A program made the translations under genes and the position numbers. DNA of 64,000 nt from Toxonevra muliebris (lineage: Eukaryota > Arthropoda > Insecta > Diptera > Pallopteridae): assembly GCA_963691655.1 (NCBI GenBank), contig OY829328.1, positions 5,732,204-5,796,203 of the forward strand, in the 5' to 3' direction. The stretch's first letter is position 1; every line of letters begins with the position of its first letter. The notes under the pieces are model-generated. The model did not search any database, was not told where the DNA came from, and saw only the letters and a list, made by a program, of their open reading frames with translations. Positions 1-10,587 of this stretch are shown one piece after another.

Positions 1-473
1 GAACCCCCAAAACCTCCCCCTAAATACGGCCTTGAGCTATACTATTTATGGAGTTATTCTAAAAACACGTTTATTAAAGAGTAAAACGCAAGTGTGGTTT
101 CAAAAATCGGTAAGTAATTGACTGAAAAATATTTGCAAAAATACAATTTTTTGCCAATCAACTCAAAAATGTGTGATTAACCGTTATTTTTTTTTTTAAA
201 TTCAGCACCATCAGTTCTCGTTGAAGTGACCAACAATATTCTGAATATTTTATTTTTTCCTTCGAAAATTAGTGAAAATGTTCGGCTTGTTCATAGCTGA
301 ACTGGCCCAGGTTATCTAAGAAGAAGTCCAAATGCGCGTGTAGCGAATACGAATACAGATATTCGATACGTTACATGACTACTGCAGACCCTCTTTCGAA
401 ACCATTTTTATGTATATTTAAGTGAGCTCTTTAACATGAAAAACCGTTTGGGGTGAGGAAATTTAGAATATAC
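1..473. other. Spacer or intron, no gene seen
   Basis: AT-rich DNA with short homopolymers. If NRF-like gene A continues beyond its second coding exon, this is part of its next intron. I searched the minus strand for an equivalent of gene B's third coding exon (the GFLQIYNFMR-like segment) and did not find it. Confidence 0.5.
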
Positions 474-678
474 CATATCACTCGGATGCTGCAAGACTGT
501 CGTAAGTCTTTTTTTTTTGGAAAAAATCAGATTTAAAGTTTTCAATGATCTATCGCTCACAAATAATTTTCTAACGGAAAGAGTTTATAAGAAACCGTTA
601 TGATTTTTTTACACAATGTAAATCACTAAATAGTTTTTTTTGGATTATGATAGTGTTGCAGCAAACGAGCGATATGTA
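474..678. repeat. MITE-like inverted repeat, ATATCGC family, copy 1
   Basis: The left arm (about 474-507) and right arm (about 645-678) are imperfect reverse complements. Both carry an ATATC(G/A)CTCG-type end followed by a GCTGCAA-ACTGTC-like stretch. The interior motif TTTAAAGTTTTCAAT recurs in the copy at 3196-3449 and in a partial copy near 37745. No coding capacity is seen. The arms are diverged, so exact ends and target duplication are uncertain. Confidence 0.5.
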
Positions 679-887
679 TCAGATGTGTTGAGAGTGTTGA
701 ATAGTTTAATAACGGAGTTCAACACAATATCTATTGTATTTTTTAGGAACCTTACATATAAAAACTAATCTGTCTAATTAATGACTGGGATCATCTTAAT
801 CTGCAACTAATCTTGAAACTCGAAAAATCCTGAAATCGACCCATCCTAACCCATATAATAACTTATATATTACATTAATTTACTCAC

Positions 888-2056
888 CTTATTGTAAAGA
901 AGACATCTACCATTAATGCTCCAGTAAGACATCGCTCAATATATTTCACCGAAATCATATTATTTGTAAAGTTTAAAAATATGATGTACAGAACATGAAA
1001 ATATGTTATGAAAGTGGCGCAAACCACTCGCAACCCATTAATGGCAGGAATCTCTGTTATCAAGTTCTCCTTAATGTTGAACATTTTCAACCAATTCGCT
1101 TTGAGATCGTAACATTCTATAAATGATTTAACATTTGAAATTTCAACAATATTTCGTTCTTTCTGAATATTGTTGCTTTCCTCTTCAGATGTACTTGATT
1201 TTTGCCTTCCACGAAAAAATGAACCACATAACGTCATCAGAGTGGTAAATATCAAAGTAAAGCTTAGTAATTTTAAAGATGTCTTCTTATAGAAACTTTC
1301 GCTAAGTTTCAAGTCTTTCATATAAATCACTTCCGGTTTCATATTGTAAATTTCACTTTCCACAAAGAATCCGTGATCGATATACGCAGTCATTAGATCT
1401 TCAATTTCCTGCGCGCTGCAAGAATTGGGCAAACATAGACCCATATTTATGATACGATTTGAAAAGAATTTTATTTCCACTTGCCATGGAGAATCATGTT
1501 TCACATAGAGAACACGATAGTCCATAGCGAATGGCGATATTTCCTTGACGATACCAAAATTCATAACACGATGTAGCTGCTTGGAAAATTTTATATTAAC
1601 AGGCCTCTGGACAGTTTGACATGTTTCACGACTACCAAGCCAATAATCGTTACCAAATAAAAAACCTGCGGGTTTCGTTGCTGAGGCATCGAGTACTGTA
1701 AACAGAATGAATTTGTGGATATTTCTCCTTAGAGTTTATTTCGTAAGGCAGCGCTTACCCTTTATCGCCCATGCTTCCTTTTTCAGAATGCCTTGTCTTA
1801 TCCTTTTCAAGTTTTCATAGCAATCACGTTTCACCTTACTATCATTTGCTATAACTGCTAGTCCAAAGATTATCGATGATCTCTGTAAATATTGTTCATG
1901 CATTGAAAGTGCAGCATCTTCAAAACTATTTTGTTTATCATTATTTCCCAATCCATGCCCATTAAAGTTGTTAGGTTCAATTTCAACACAAGTGACAGTG
2001 GTTAAGATACACGCAATAATCGCAATTGGAAGCAAGTCTAATCTATAACGTTTCAT
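888..2056 (-). CDS. NRF-6-like membrane acyltransferase, gene A (5' two coding exons only)
   Basis: Multipass membrane protein of the nose-resistant-to-fluoxetine family (secreted-side NRF domain followed by an acyltransferase-3 domain). In the family it is linked to lipid or small-molecule handling; the substrate here is unknown. Coding exons are 1759-2056 and 888-1695, joined in phase (GTAAGC donor, CAG acceptor) and ending at a GTGAGT donor. The start at 2056 is chosen because it has a CAAA-ATG context and opens a signal peptide (MKRYRLDLLPIAIIACIL); two upstream in-frame ATGs lack this. The NRF domain shows WAIK then VLDASATKPAG and paired cysteines (RETC, GLCLPNSCS). A first membrane segment follows (LLSFTLIFTTLMTLC), then INGLRVVCATFITYFH, the start of the acyltransferase core with its conserved R and H. 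The protein stops in phase 2 at VDVFFTI, exactly where gene B splices to its third exon. The remaining exons are not in this window: either a long intron or a truncated gene. Confidence 0.82.
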
Positions 2057-2701
2057 TTTGTTTGCACAGGTTCGAATCATTGAATTCCTATTTGAGAGCG
2101 ACAAATCAAATGCTTGAAAATGTTTCAAGTGTAATAGAAGAATAAAAACAACATTTATACATTAGTACTAACTTGTTTTTTATACTTATTTACTCTGCTG
2201 CCACTTTGAAATCTTATAATAAATCATTTGCACATAGTTTATACTAAAACTTTGACTTGTTGTAACTTGTTTATCTGCTAATGAAAAAAGAAATTTTCTT
2301 AGCAAAAGTTTAATGAATCTTTATAGAGCATTAATATTATTAAAAAAAAAAATGAATAACACCTATATTTCGTTTAAAAAATGTAAAAACTAAAAAAAAT
2401 AGGAGAAGGTGACATCAGAGGACAATATCATACTTGATGATCGGACATCAAATAAACATGTTATGATAAAAAGACTGTTTCAGCGGTTTTTCATGACCCC
2501 CTAGGTGGACATTTTTTTTTACCTGTAACTTTTTTTCGGTGTGAACTTTCGAAATAGATGGTGAGACATATGTATAATCGAAAATCCAAATTCTACGCCA
2601 CCCAGTGGTTTGACTCCATACAAAGTGTGAAAAAAATAAGGAAACGATTTTTGACATGAACCACTTTTAGGTCGAAGAATAGAAGAATTATAAAAATAAA
2701 C
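2057..2701. other. Spacer upstream of gene A
   Basis: AT-rich, with only short chance ORFs. It should contain the 5' leader and promoter of gene A, but I see no convincing TATA-initiator pair. Confidence 0.4.
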
Positions 2702-2709
2702 GTGATCAT

Positions 2710-4108
2710 TAGGGCAAGGAATTCCGTGCAAATGCATGTTTTTATTGGGCATCTCAAAAGTGAGATAGTCAAGATATCTTTACGAATCATGAAATTTCCT
2801 TTAAAATTGCATTCAATCGTTAGTGCATATTTTTGCATATTTTATAATAAATGCATATTTTTGGGAAACTATGCATATTTTTGCATATTTTACAATATAT
2901 GATTGTTTTCACATATTTTACTTTTTTCTTTTTTTATTTTTGATTTACATATTTATAATTTTCTAATAATTTTTATGAGTGAGCTGCGAAAAGAAATTTC
3001 AAGTTGACTAACATTTGAAAAGCCAGAAACTTAAAGAATTGAATGATCGGCGCTCAGAAAAAACTATACAGCCTTTGATTACCACCTCTGCAGCGGCAAG
3101 GCTTAAAATGTTTTGTTTGGATTTATGCCAAGCTTTTATTTAAGCAGATAATCCATTGTATTTTACAATCCACAATTAAGAAGTTTTTTGTGAACATATC
3201 GCTCATTTACTAAAAGACTGTCATAACTCAAAAAACGCGATTTTGCAGAAACGCGTTTAAAGTTTTCAATTGACTCCCTCTTTGCAGAAAAAAGATGAAA
3301 TCTTATAATTCTCACGCGCAGAGTATACAAGGTATTAATTTGAAATTTTTATATTAAATATGAAGCGTGATATAATAAATAATTCTGCAGCATTAACTCA
3401 AAAATCGTGTTTTTTGACTTATGACAGTCTTTTAGTAAATGAGCGATATATCCTCATGAAACATCACTGCGGAAAACTTATATCGAACAAATATATTATT
3501 CGTTTATTAAAAGAAATCAAGTTCGCCTTAGAAACCATATCTTATGGGTTTCCATAGATGGTGCTATTGATATCCCGGTAAGATATGTAAATTTCGAATT
3601 TAATGAAGAAAATTGTTCTATAAACAACTGTTCTATAAATGCATTTTGTGCTTTCAAATATGTTGCTATCGTCCGAGTGTTGATGTAGAGCGATCCTTTT
3701 CTTTATTGAAACAATGGGGAAAGTTTTGTATTTGAAAACTTCAAAAACTTTTTATTGTTTACGCCAACAAAACAATAAATAAGGATTGATCTCATGATCA
3801 TTTACTTAACCACGATTTATGTTAAACTTTTTATGTTCATTTTACATTTTTTGTTGCTTTTTATAAATTCATTTTATATTTTAAATTGAATTGTTTTCGT
3901 CCTTTGCTTGCTAAATTACATGCTATATTTTTAGTTTTTTTTTTTACCGAAAATATGCGATCAAAAACAAAATATTTTTTGTTTTTAATTGCATATTTTA
4001 GATGTTTTTAGTGCATTTTTTGCAGTTTTAGTTGCATATTTTTGAACTTTAAGTGCATATTATATGCGCATATTTTCGATTTTTTAGTGCATGAAATTCC
4101 TTGCCCTA
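2710..4108. mobile_element. hAT-superfamily element, degenerate, 8-bp target duplication
   Basis: Ends are 21-bp terminal inverted repeats with two mismatches, beginning TAGGGCAAGGAATT. They are flanked on both sides by GTGATCAT (2702-2709 and 4109-4116), an 8-bp duplication as expected for hAT. Subterminal regions carry several copies of TGCATATTTT on both sides (about 2826-2895 and 3960-4075). The plus strand keeps hAT transposase scraps: a WVSIDGAIDIPVRYV-like piece near 3534-3590 (compare the STDE-T-D-GR motif of hAT) and a VDVERSFSLLKQW piece near 3679-3725, the signature of the C-terminal dimerisation domain. Most of the middle of the transposase is deleted. A second repeat (3196-3449) is inserted inside. 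Confidence 0.82.
3196..3449. repeat. MITE-like inverted repeat, ATATCGC family, copy 2 (nested in hAT element)
   Basis: Arms of about 50 bp begin ATATCGCTCATTTACTAAAA and end with its reverse complement. Identity continues through the ACTGTCATAA-ACTCAAAAA segment. The interior holds AAACGCGTTTAAAGTTTTCAA, shared with copy 1. It lies within the hAT element, so it is younger than that insertion. An ORF of 65 codons here is only the repeat read through. Confidence 0.65.
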
Positions 4109-4116
4109 GTGATCAT

Positions 4117-5975
4117 AATTCAACTGCTACGCCTTGACCACTTTTTACAGTATACGTGAATCCTTTCGAAAATAATCAGTAGTTTTGTAGAAAGGTTACA
4201 CGCAATTAACTAATATAAGTATAGGAGAAATTGGATATCTTCAGCTAAAAATATAATACTATTTTGGAAAGGATTCCATAATTCAAACTTATTTTTAAAA
4301 ATGATCAACATTTATTGATACAAATATCGTAGCTTAGAAGTAATGATTCTTTATTAAAATAGTAAATTTTTTAAATCATCATGTATGTTTTCTTAATTCC
4401 ACCCATTTTCAATTCGACCATGACTATTTAGACTACTTAGTTATATTTACTCTCTACCGCTTCCTACTCTAAGTTACATGAAAAAGGTCGAAATTAATAT
4501 ACCAATTCTTCTGATCTAGGGTAAATTTATTTTAACTGTTTTAATTTTTCGTTTTGCTTCATGTTTTGTTCATATATATATAAAGTGGTATATACATATA
4601 TATATATATATATATATTACACAAGAACTTTCAATCTTTTAGAATTAGAATTAGAATTTCCCAGCCAATTTTTTTTCCTTTTTTTTAGCTAAAAACTTTT
4701 AATTTTACATTTTTATATACTAGAATACACCGCTCAGCCCCGCAAGATAGACCTGGTCTACCAAACTTAAGAAATTAGCTTCAAATTTTAGACTCCAAAA
4801 TCAAAATTTTTTATTTTTTTTTTTTTGTCTCTTTTTTTTGATTTATGAAATACATTCTTCATATATTTATAATACCCACATAAAATAAAAATAGTTTTAA
4901 GGCGAAATACCACTTTTGCACTTTTAAAAAATGAAAAATTTTTTGGTCTTAATGGCACTGACACTTTTCACTTTTTTCATTTAGTTTTGGCTGCCTTAAC
5001 GCAAGTCGAAAGCAACGAAACAACGTTTTTAGAATCGGCAGCCAGTACTACTCTTGCAATCTTTTTTGGAATAATGTTAAGTTTGACTAGTACCTTCCTT
5101 AAGGTATGTTGCACTGGAGTACATAGGAGTTTAATTCTACTCTCATTAGCTTTTTTTGTTTTTAGCCGTTTATACTCGTTTTTTTGTCGAAAAATTAATT
5201 AGAATTTCACAAAACCCCTGCGTTCAGCAGTAAATGATGTTGCACTAAAACTAAATTCAACATTTTTTTGTTCTAGGACAGGGCAAACCAATTATATGTT
5301 GACCGCCGTTTAACCCATTAACGTTTACGTATGTATGATGTATCGTACGCAAGTAGATTGTCTTTTATAAATATCTCAAAAATCAGAGTAGTAGCACGTA
5401 TTTGTTTTAGCTATTACTAGCAAAATTGTCACAAAATATAGCTTTTACCAAAAAAGCTTTCACAATCCCATTAAATTTTTTTTTTTTTTTAATTTTTATC
5501 ACCCATTTGTGTAGTGTTTATCAACAAGTGCAAAATGCCAGGAAGCTAAGTAATATTGTTAAAAAAAAAACTAAAATAAAAAAAAAACAATAAAATGAGA
5601 TTTGATACTTAAGTTAAAATTTAAAGTCTAAATTACAAAATGGATATAAATTCGAGTAAGGTATTTAACTTTAAAGGTGTTTTCTTGTGTTTATAACTAT
5701 AACGTATGATATATCATCAGTAAACATTAACACAGATTTCGTGCTATGGGAAAAGAATGGAAGAATTGTTTTGTTTCCGAATAGTAATAACTGCAGAGTT
5801 TGTTGGCTGCCTTGAAAATTTAAACGGGTGTTATAGAGAGTATCAATAATGCCAACTTTATTGATATATCTTTGTTGCGATCAGCTAGGAAATTTCGATT
5901 TAATGGGGAAATATTCTCTGATTTCTTTTTGTTTTAGAGACAGCCTTTATCTATTTAAAATTATGTTTCTAAATT
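4117..5975. other. Spacer, no gene seen
   Basis: AT-rich DNA with a TA-rich microsatellite at about 4577-4617 and many homopolymer runs. A 71-codon reading frame at 4987-5202 has no recognisable motif and looks fortuitous. Confidence 0.45.
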
Positions 5976-6150
5976 TAAGGAGATAATTCATAGTGAAATA
6001 ACTCCTAAATATTAGGACTTATTTCATTTTGACTTTAAGGAATATTTCATTGATTCATTTACAAACCTTAGGAATTATTGCATTTGTTGTTAGGAGTTCT
6101 TTCATTAGGACTTATTTCGCTAAGAGTTAATTCGTTAGGAGCTATTGCGC
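5976..6150. repeat. Degenerate tandem repeat, unit about 15-17 bp
   Basis: Variants of TTAGGA(G/C)TTATTTCG recur head to tail. The clearest run is 6089-6150: four units, TTAGGAGTTCTTTCA, TTAGGACTTATTTCGC, a TAAGAGTTAATTCG variant and TTAGGAGCTATTGCGC. Looser units extend back to about 5976. No function is assigned. Confidence 0.6.
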
Positions 6151-6668
6151 GAAGCCTCGTTCAATGGGATATGGGTGCTGATATTATGACATGTGATAAG
6201 TCACCTAAAAGACGCAATTTTTAATAAAAAATAAATTTTTTTTTGTAACTTAAAATATGTAATCATAACCATAATGCAATAATAACAGGTGATGTTAATA
6301 ATCTTTTCTACTGCTCTACTTTGATTTCATACTCCCTTATGTGATCAATTTTGCCTCTTTGGAAAAGAACTATTTTGTTTACAAGGAAAATCAAAAATGT
6401 AATCAAAATCAATTTTTATTTGCAACTGTTTTTTTGAAAAATAGATTTAGTGCTTTATCCCGACTTTTTATTTAATTTCCCGCTTCAATAACTTCAAAAG
6501 GAGTTGGATTTCTTCGTCATTGGCGCATAATTTTCGGATCCATGTAAATTTTTTAACATGAATCAGCCGTTGCTATTAAATTGGTACATTTTTCAAATAC
6601 AAATTGTCTCACATGTTTGATAGTTCATATGAATAACTAAATAATATAACAAACAAAAAATTTTATAA

Positions 6669-8147
6669 AAAACCCAACAAACCAGACGAATTCGTTGTGA
6701 CGACAAAATGTTTCGAAAACGAATATCATTAACGGTTCTTTGACAAGTTCGTTTTCTTGGTTAACCAATTTGCTTTCGATTTCGTTTAAGAATTTAACCC
6801 CAACTCAAGAATTCCTTCACGAACGAGTATCATTAGCGAATCGTTCAGGAATTTTTTGTTTTTGTTTTTTGTTTTTTTAACGATCTTTTCTCTAATGCCA
6901 GAAGTTAATTAATTAAAACCATAGATTAATAACAAAGTTGAACGGATACTGACATTACCCATATTTGCACAAATACATATAAAAGATTGCCATTTATTCT
7001 CCCAGTAATTTTTGACAAAAATTTTTTTCTTCATTTTCTGTCATCTTAACCCATTTGAGTCCGATCTATACAAAAAGTACAACAGAAAAGTGAATATAGA
7101 TGTTTTAGCAACCTATGTCAGGCAATATTCAAAGTATATTTGTATAAAATTTTCAAAAAAAAGGTAACAAACCGACATTAACAATCCAATCCAGTATATC
7201 AGAAAACCATAATATTTATTTTTTAATTATAAAAATATTAGAATAATGTAAAGGAGGACATTTTAATATATATATATATATCATATTTACATGTTTTTGA
7301 TAAAAAAAAAACTATACTATTTAAAAAGAAACATCTATTTTCTGCACATTGCCTTGCAGACACAACAGGAGTTCGGCATTTTTCACACTTTTCGCAAATG
7401 TATTTATTTTTAATGTTTTTTATTGTAGATATATATTTTTATTTGTATTTTACGAATTTTTGAATGAATTTGTTATTTTATATCTGTATTTCTCAAATTT
7501 CAAAACAATTTATTTATTTTATTTTGAGCTGAACAATAAAAATGTGGCACAAATGAGCTAATTTTCTTTTGAAAATTAAACGTCAAAACATACCGCCATG
7601 TTAAAAATGAGAGCGGAATAATGCAAATGCCAAAACGGCATTGACAAAATGGGTAATGAGAAGAGGCTGTCATTGCAACTTTGTTATTAATCTATGATTA
7701 AAACGTTTAAAAGGTTTTTTAACAAATTTTTTATTCAATAATATTACCATGAAACAAAAAAAACATGAATTTATGCTATTTCTTCCATAAGTCGACCCAG
7801 AAGATTATTTGTGTTACGTAAATTTGATTCTTGATTACTTAAAAATATAAAAAAAAAGATTAAAATTCTGCAAATACAGATATAAATATTGATTTATTTA
7901 TTTACATGATAGGCATCCAGATAAAATATTTACGATGTCTTAGGAATTCATGTTCTTATGAATAAATCTGAAAAAGATTATTCAAAATTTTGACAAATAA
8001 ATTTTTATTTTAAATTTTTGATTCTTTTCTACTTTACTAAAACGAACTCGTTTTGGGTGCTATAACGAAGACTCGTTACCGGGTTCATTTTCGAATTCGT
8101 TTCGAATGCTAAAATTATGGTGTTCATTTCTATGGTTTGTTGGGAAG
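6669..8147. mobile_element. Probable non-autonomous DNA transposon carrying a nested MITE
   Basis: Inverted ends share CCCAACAAACCA (6673-6684 and 8133-8144), bracketed by TTTTATAA on each side, an apparent 8-bp target duplication (6661-6668 and 8148-8155). Subterminal regions on both sides contain many AACGA(A/G)-TCGTT type motifs. No transposase is visible in the outer part. The interior is split by the MITE at 6920-7696. The flanks are AT-rich, so the exact termini are moderately uncertain. Confidence 0.5.
6920..7696. mobile_element. Non-autonomous DNA transposon (777 bp), 21-bp perfect TIRs, 8-bp target duplication
   Basis: Perfect 21-bp inverted ends start CATAGATTAATAACAAAG (6920-6940 and 7676-7696). 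The flanking duplication is ATTAAAAC on both sides (6912-6919, 7697-7704). Eight-bp duplications fit hAT or P superfamilies; the CATAG start does not settle which. Inside, on the minus strand around 7330-7420, is a short cysteine-rich reading (CEKCRTPV). A TTAACCCATTTGAG motif lies near 7050. Together they might be a small piggyBac-like remnant, weakly supported. The plus-strand ORF at 7349-7561 is not taken as a gene. Confidence 0.75.
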
Positions 8148-8155
8148 TTTTATAA

Positions 8156-9303
8156 TTTAATAAAAGTATTCCGAAAAAATAATATTTAAATATATGTTGG
8201 CTCTATTTTAGTTGAAGAATACATCAACGACTGATTCAATTGGCAAAATTAACGACAGATACGTGTTAAGTTACTCCCATCTTATTATTTTCCCCGACTC
8301 ACTTTCTTCGAAATGTAGCTCTACTATAAGGGAGAGTCAAATTCAGTTTGACACTATTTACGCTACCTGTATCATTGTACCATGATCATAACCTTTGTCA
8401 ATAGATTATCTTCACGTTTATTTTTTGTTGGAAAAAAAAATTCTTTAATAACCTATAAATTTCAGCCGTCAAAGGTGGTATCCCCCTTTAAAATTATATA
8501 TCTTATTAAATAGCAATAACACCCGAGAAATACTTCAAATTGCACGCTAGCACTTTGTGTTTAGTATTCATACACTTTGCAAACTGTCAATGTTTAATGG
8601 ATTAATTCATTGAGTTTTTTAAAATATGATAATGAAATATTTATGAATAGAAATAAAAAAATTGCAATATCGTGCCATAAAAAAAAATTATTTTTTTCCC
8701 GCAATGTGCTTCACAATTATCATATTTTACTACGATTATATTAACTCGCTTTCAATGGTGTCTGTCTGTCAGTCTGTTCGGTACAAATTTTGTAATCGAT
8801 TTTAAACTAACTTCCCGATGAGCTAGAGATTTAAAATTTAAAATATAGTTCAGAACTGGAAGACAATGCAATATGAAGTATCTAAAACATATATAAATAT
8901 AATAATATTTAAAATATTAGCATCGGAAGTTTTTCCATATTTTCATAGATCAAAGCATTGAATTCATCGTTGTTAAAATCATTGCTTTAGCGGGAGTAAA
9001 ATATATGTATATGTGTATACATACACAAATTCAAAGACAAATGAGAGAGAGAACAAAAACAAACAATAACGAACTTTTCTTTTCGTTTTGTTCCGCTTAC
9101 AAAGAGTATAGATTGTAAAGAGATCGCAATTTGCTCTAGCTGGAATCGAAACAAAAAATCGTAGAAACCGAGGGTGTGACAGCGACGGTTGTCAACACAT
9201 CCAGCAGACAAAAATGTATGAATGGACGAGTTTGACGTGTTTGATGAAATAAATATTTAACATTTCTTTTAGCAAATAACTTTCAACATTTACAGTATTT
9301 ATA
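8156..9303. other. Spacer, no gene seen
   Basis: AT-rich DNA with a short GTCT-type run near 8759-8775 and TATG/GTAT-type runs near 9000-9020. Short ORFs here lack motifs. Confidence 0.4.
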
Positions 9304-9305
9304 TA

Positions 9306-10585
9306 CAGGGTGACAATCGTAAAGTGACGCACACATTACACATTACACACACGTACTTCCATTAAGTACAATTAAGTGTTAACATTGCTGAATATATAAG
9401 CATTCATTTGAACTCCACCTCATTCAATATAACCTCATTTAGCCTGCACACATGCCTTCAATCGATCCGGAAATCGTAGGACTGTTCGCCGCAGGACTTC
9501 CTGATCAATTTCAGTCCAGGCTTTCTCTAATGAATTTGTCAGCGACTCCAGACTGTGGTGTTGAGATGCACAAGCCTTACTCTCTAAAATACTCCAAATA
9601 GAGTAGTCCATTGGATTCAAGTCTGGGGAGTATGGTGGCCATTCTTGAGATGTTATGAATCCAGAAAAATTGTCTTTTATCCATGTTTGCGTTAATTTTG
9701 CCATGTGGGAAGGTGCAGAATCTTGCTGGAAAGTCCAGTTTTCATTTCCAAATGTATCTTGGGCCCAGGGAAGAACATGTTCATTTAAAATGCTCCGATA
9801 AACAACCTGGTCAATTTTAACACCCTCTTCAACGAATATTAGAGGGGTTCTGGCATTAGCGGAAACTCCAGCCCATACCATAACGGAAGCTGGCTTTTGA
9901 ACTCGGCCAATAGTCCTATTTTGTTGCGATGATGATGTTACCCACATTCGGTCATTTTGCGCATTGAAATGTTGGTCAACCGTGAAAATTTTTTCATCTG
10001 TAAACAAGATATTTTCAACATTTTTTAACATGGAGAAGCGTAGCAACGCCTTGCATCTTTGCAGTCGCAAATCTTTCTTTTTTTGTGTCAGATCTTGAGC
10101 TTTTCGGAGCTTGTACGGCTTAAGACTAAGCTTTGATTTTGCAATGATTCGCACTGTTTCACGGTTTACTCCCACTTCCTTAGCGATTTTTCTCATTGAG
10201 CGCCTTGGATTTCGCTTGATTCGTTTACGAATTTTTTCTGTTAAACCAGTAGTGGCAACTGTTGAAAATTTTCCCCGGTCTCTATCTCCAAAACCCCCAG
10301 TTTCATTATATCGAATAATAGCTCGGTCTACCGTACGACTTGACAAATTTAAAGCCTTTGCAATTTAACGGCTACTATAATTTGCCAAATGAAATTTCAT
10401 AATTTCACGACGAATATTTTCCTTGTCCATTTTTATGGAAATTTCAAAATGTAATAAAAAAAATTCAAATGAAATTAAAAGCAAAGCCAATGATGAATGA
10501 ATTTGCTTTTTAAATTAAAGTAACGGTAAATGACAAAGCTTGCTGCAGAGTATTAAACTTGCGTCACTTTACAATTGTCACCCTG
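9306..10585 (-). mobile_element. Tc1/mariner-superfamily element, DD37D (maT-like), full length
   Basis: A 1280-bp element flanked by TA on both sides (9304-9305 and 10586-10587). Inverted ends of 26 bp start CAGGGTGACAAT and differ at one base. It encodes a single minus-strand transposase (9435-10430). Near-identical ends and an almost clean ORF indicate a young copy, probably inactivated by a single nonsense change. Confidence 0.92.
9435..10430 (-). pseudogene. DD37D (maT-like) transposase with one in-frame stop
   Basis: Cut-and-paste transposase. The ATG at 10430 starts MDKENIRREIMKF. A TAA stop at codon 22 (10365-10367) interrupts the N-terminal helix-turn-helix just before IAKALNLSSRTVDRAIIRY; the frame then stays open to the stop at 9435 (331 residues in all). 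A second helix-turn-helix follows (SMRKIAKEVGVNRETV). Catalytic residues are visible: D145 in LFTDEKIF, D237 in FQQDSAPSHM and D275 in SPDLNPMDYS, with 37 residues between the last two, the spacing of the DD37D (maT) clade. CGT-TAA-ATT suggests a single CAA-to-TAA transition. A downstream start after the stop would lose the first DNA-binding helices. Length and order match the family. Confidence 0.9.
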
Positions 10586-10587
10586 TA

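Noticed and set aside
2065..2085. GGTTCGAATC-like B box
   Set aside because: No A box upstream and no cloverleaf; it lies at the 5' end of NRF-like gene A.
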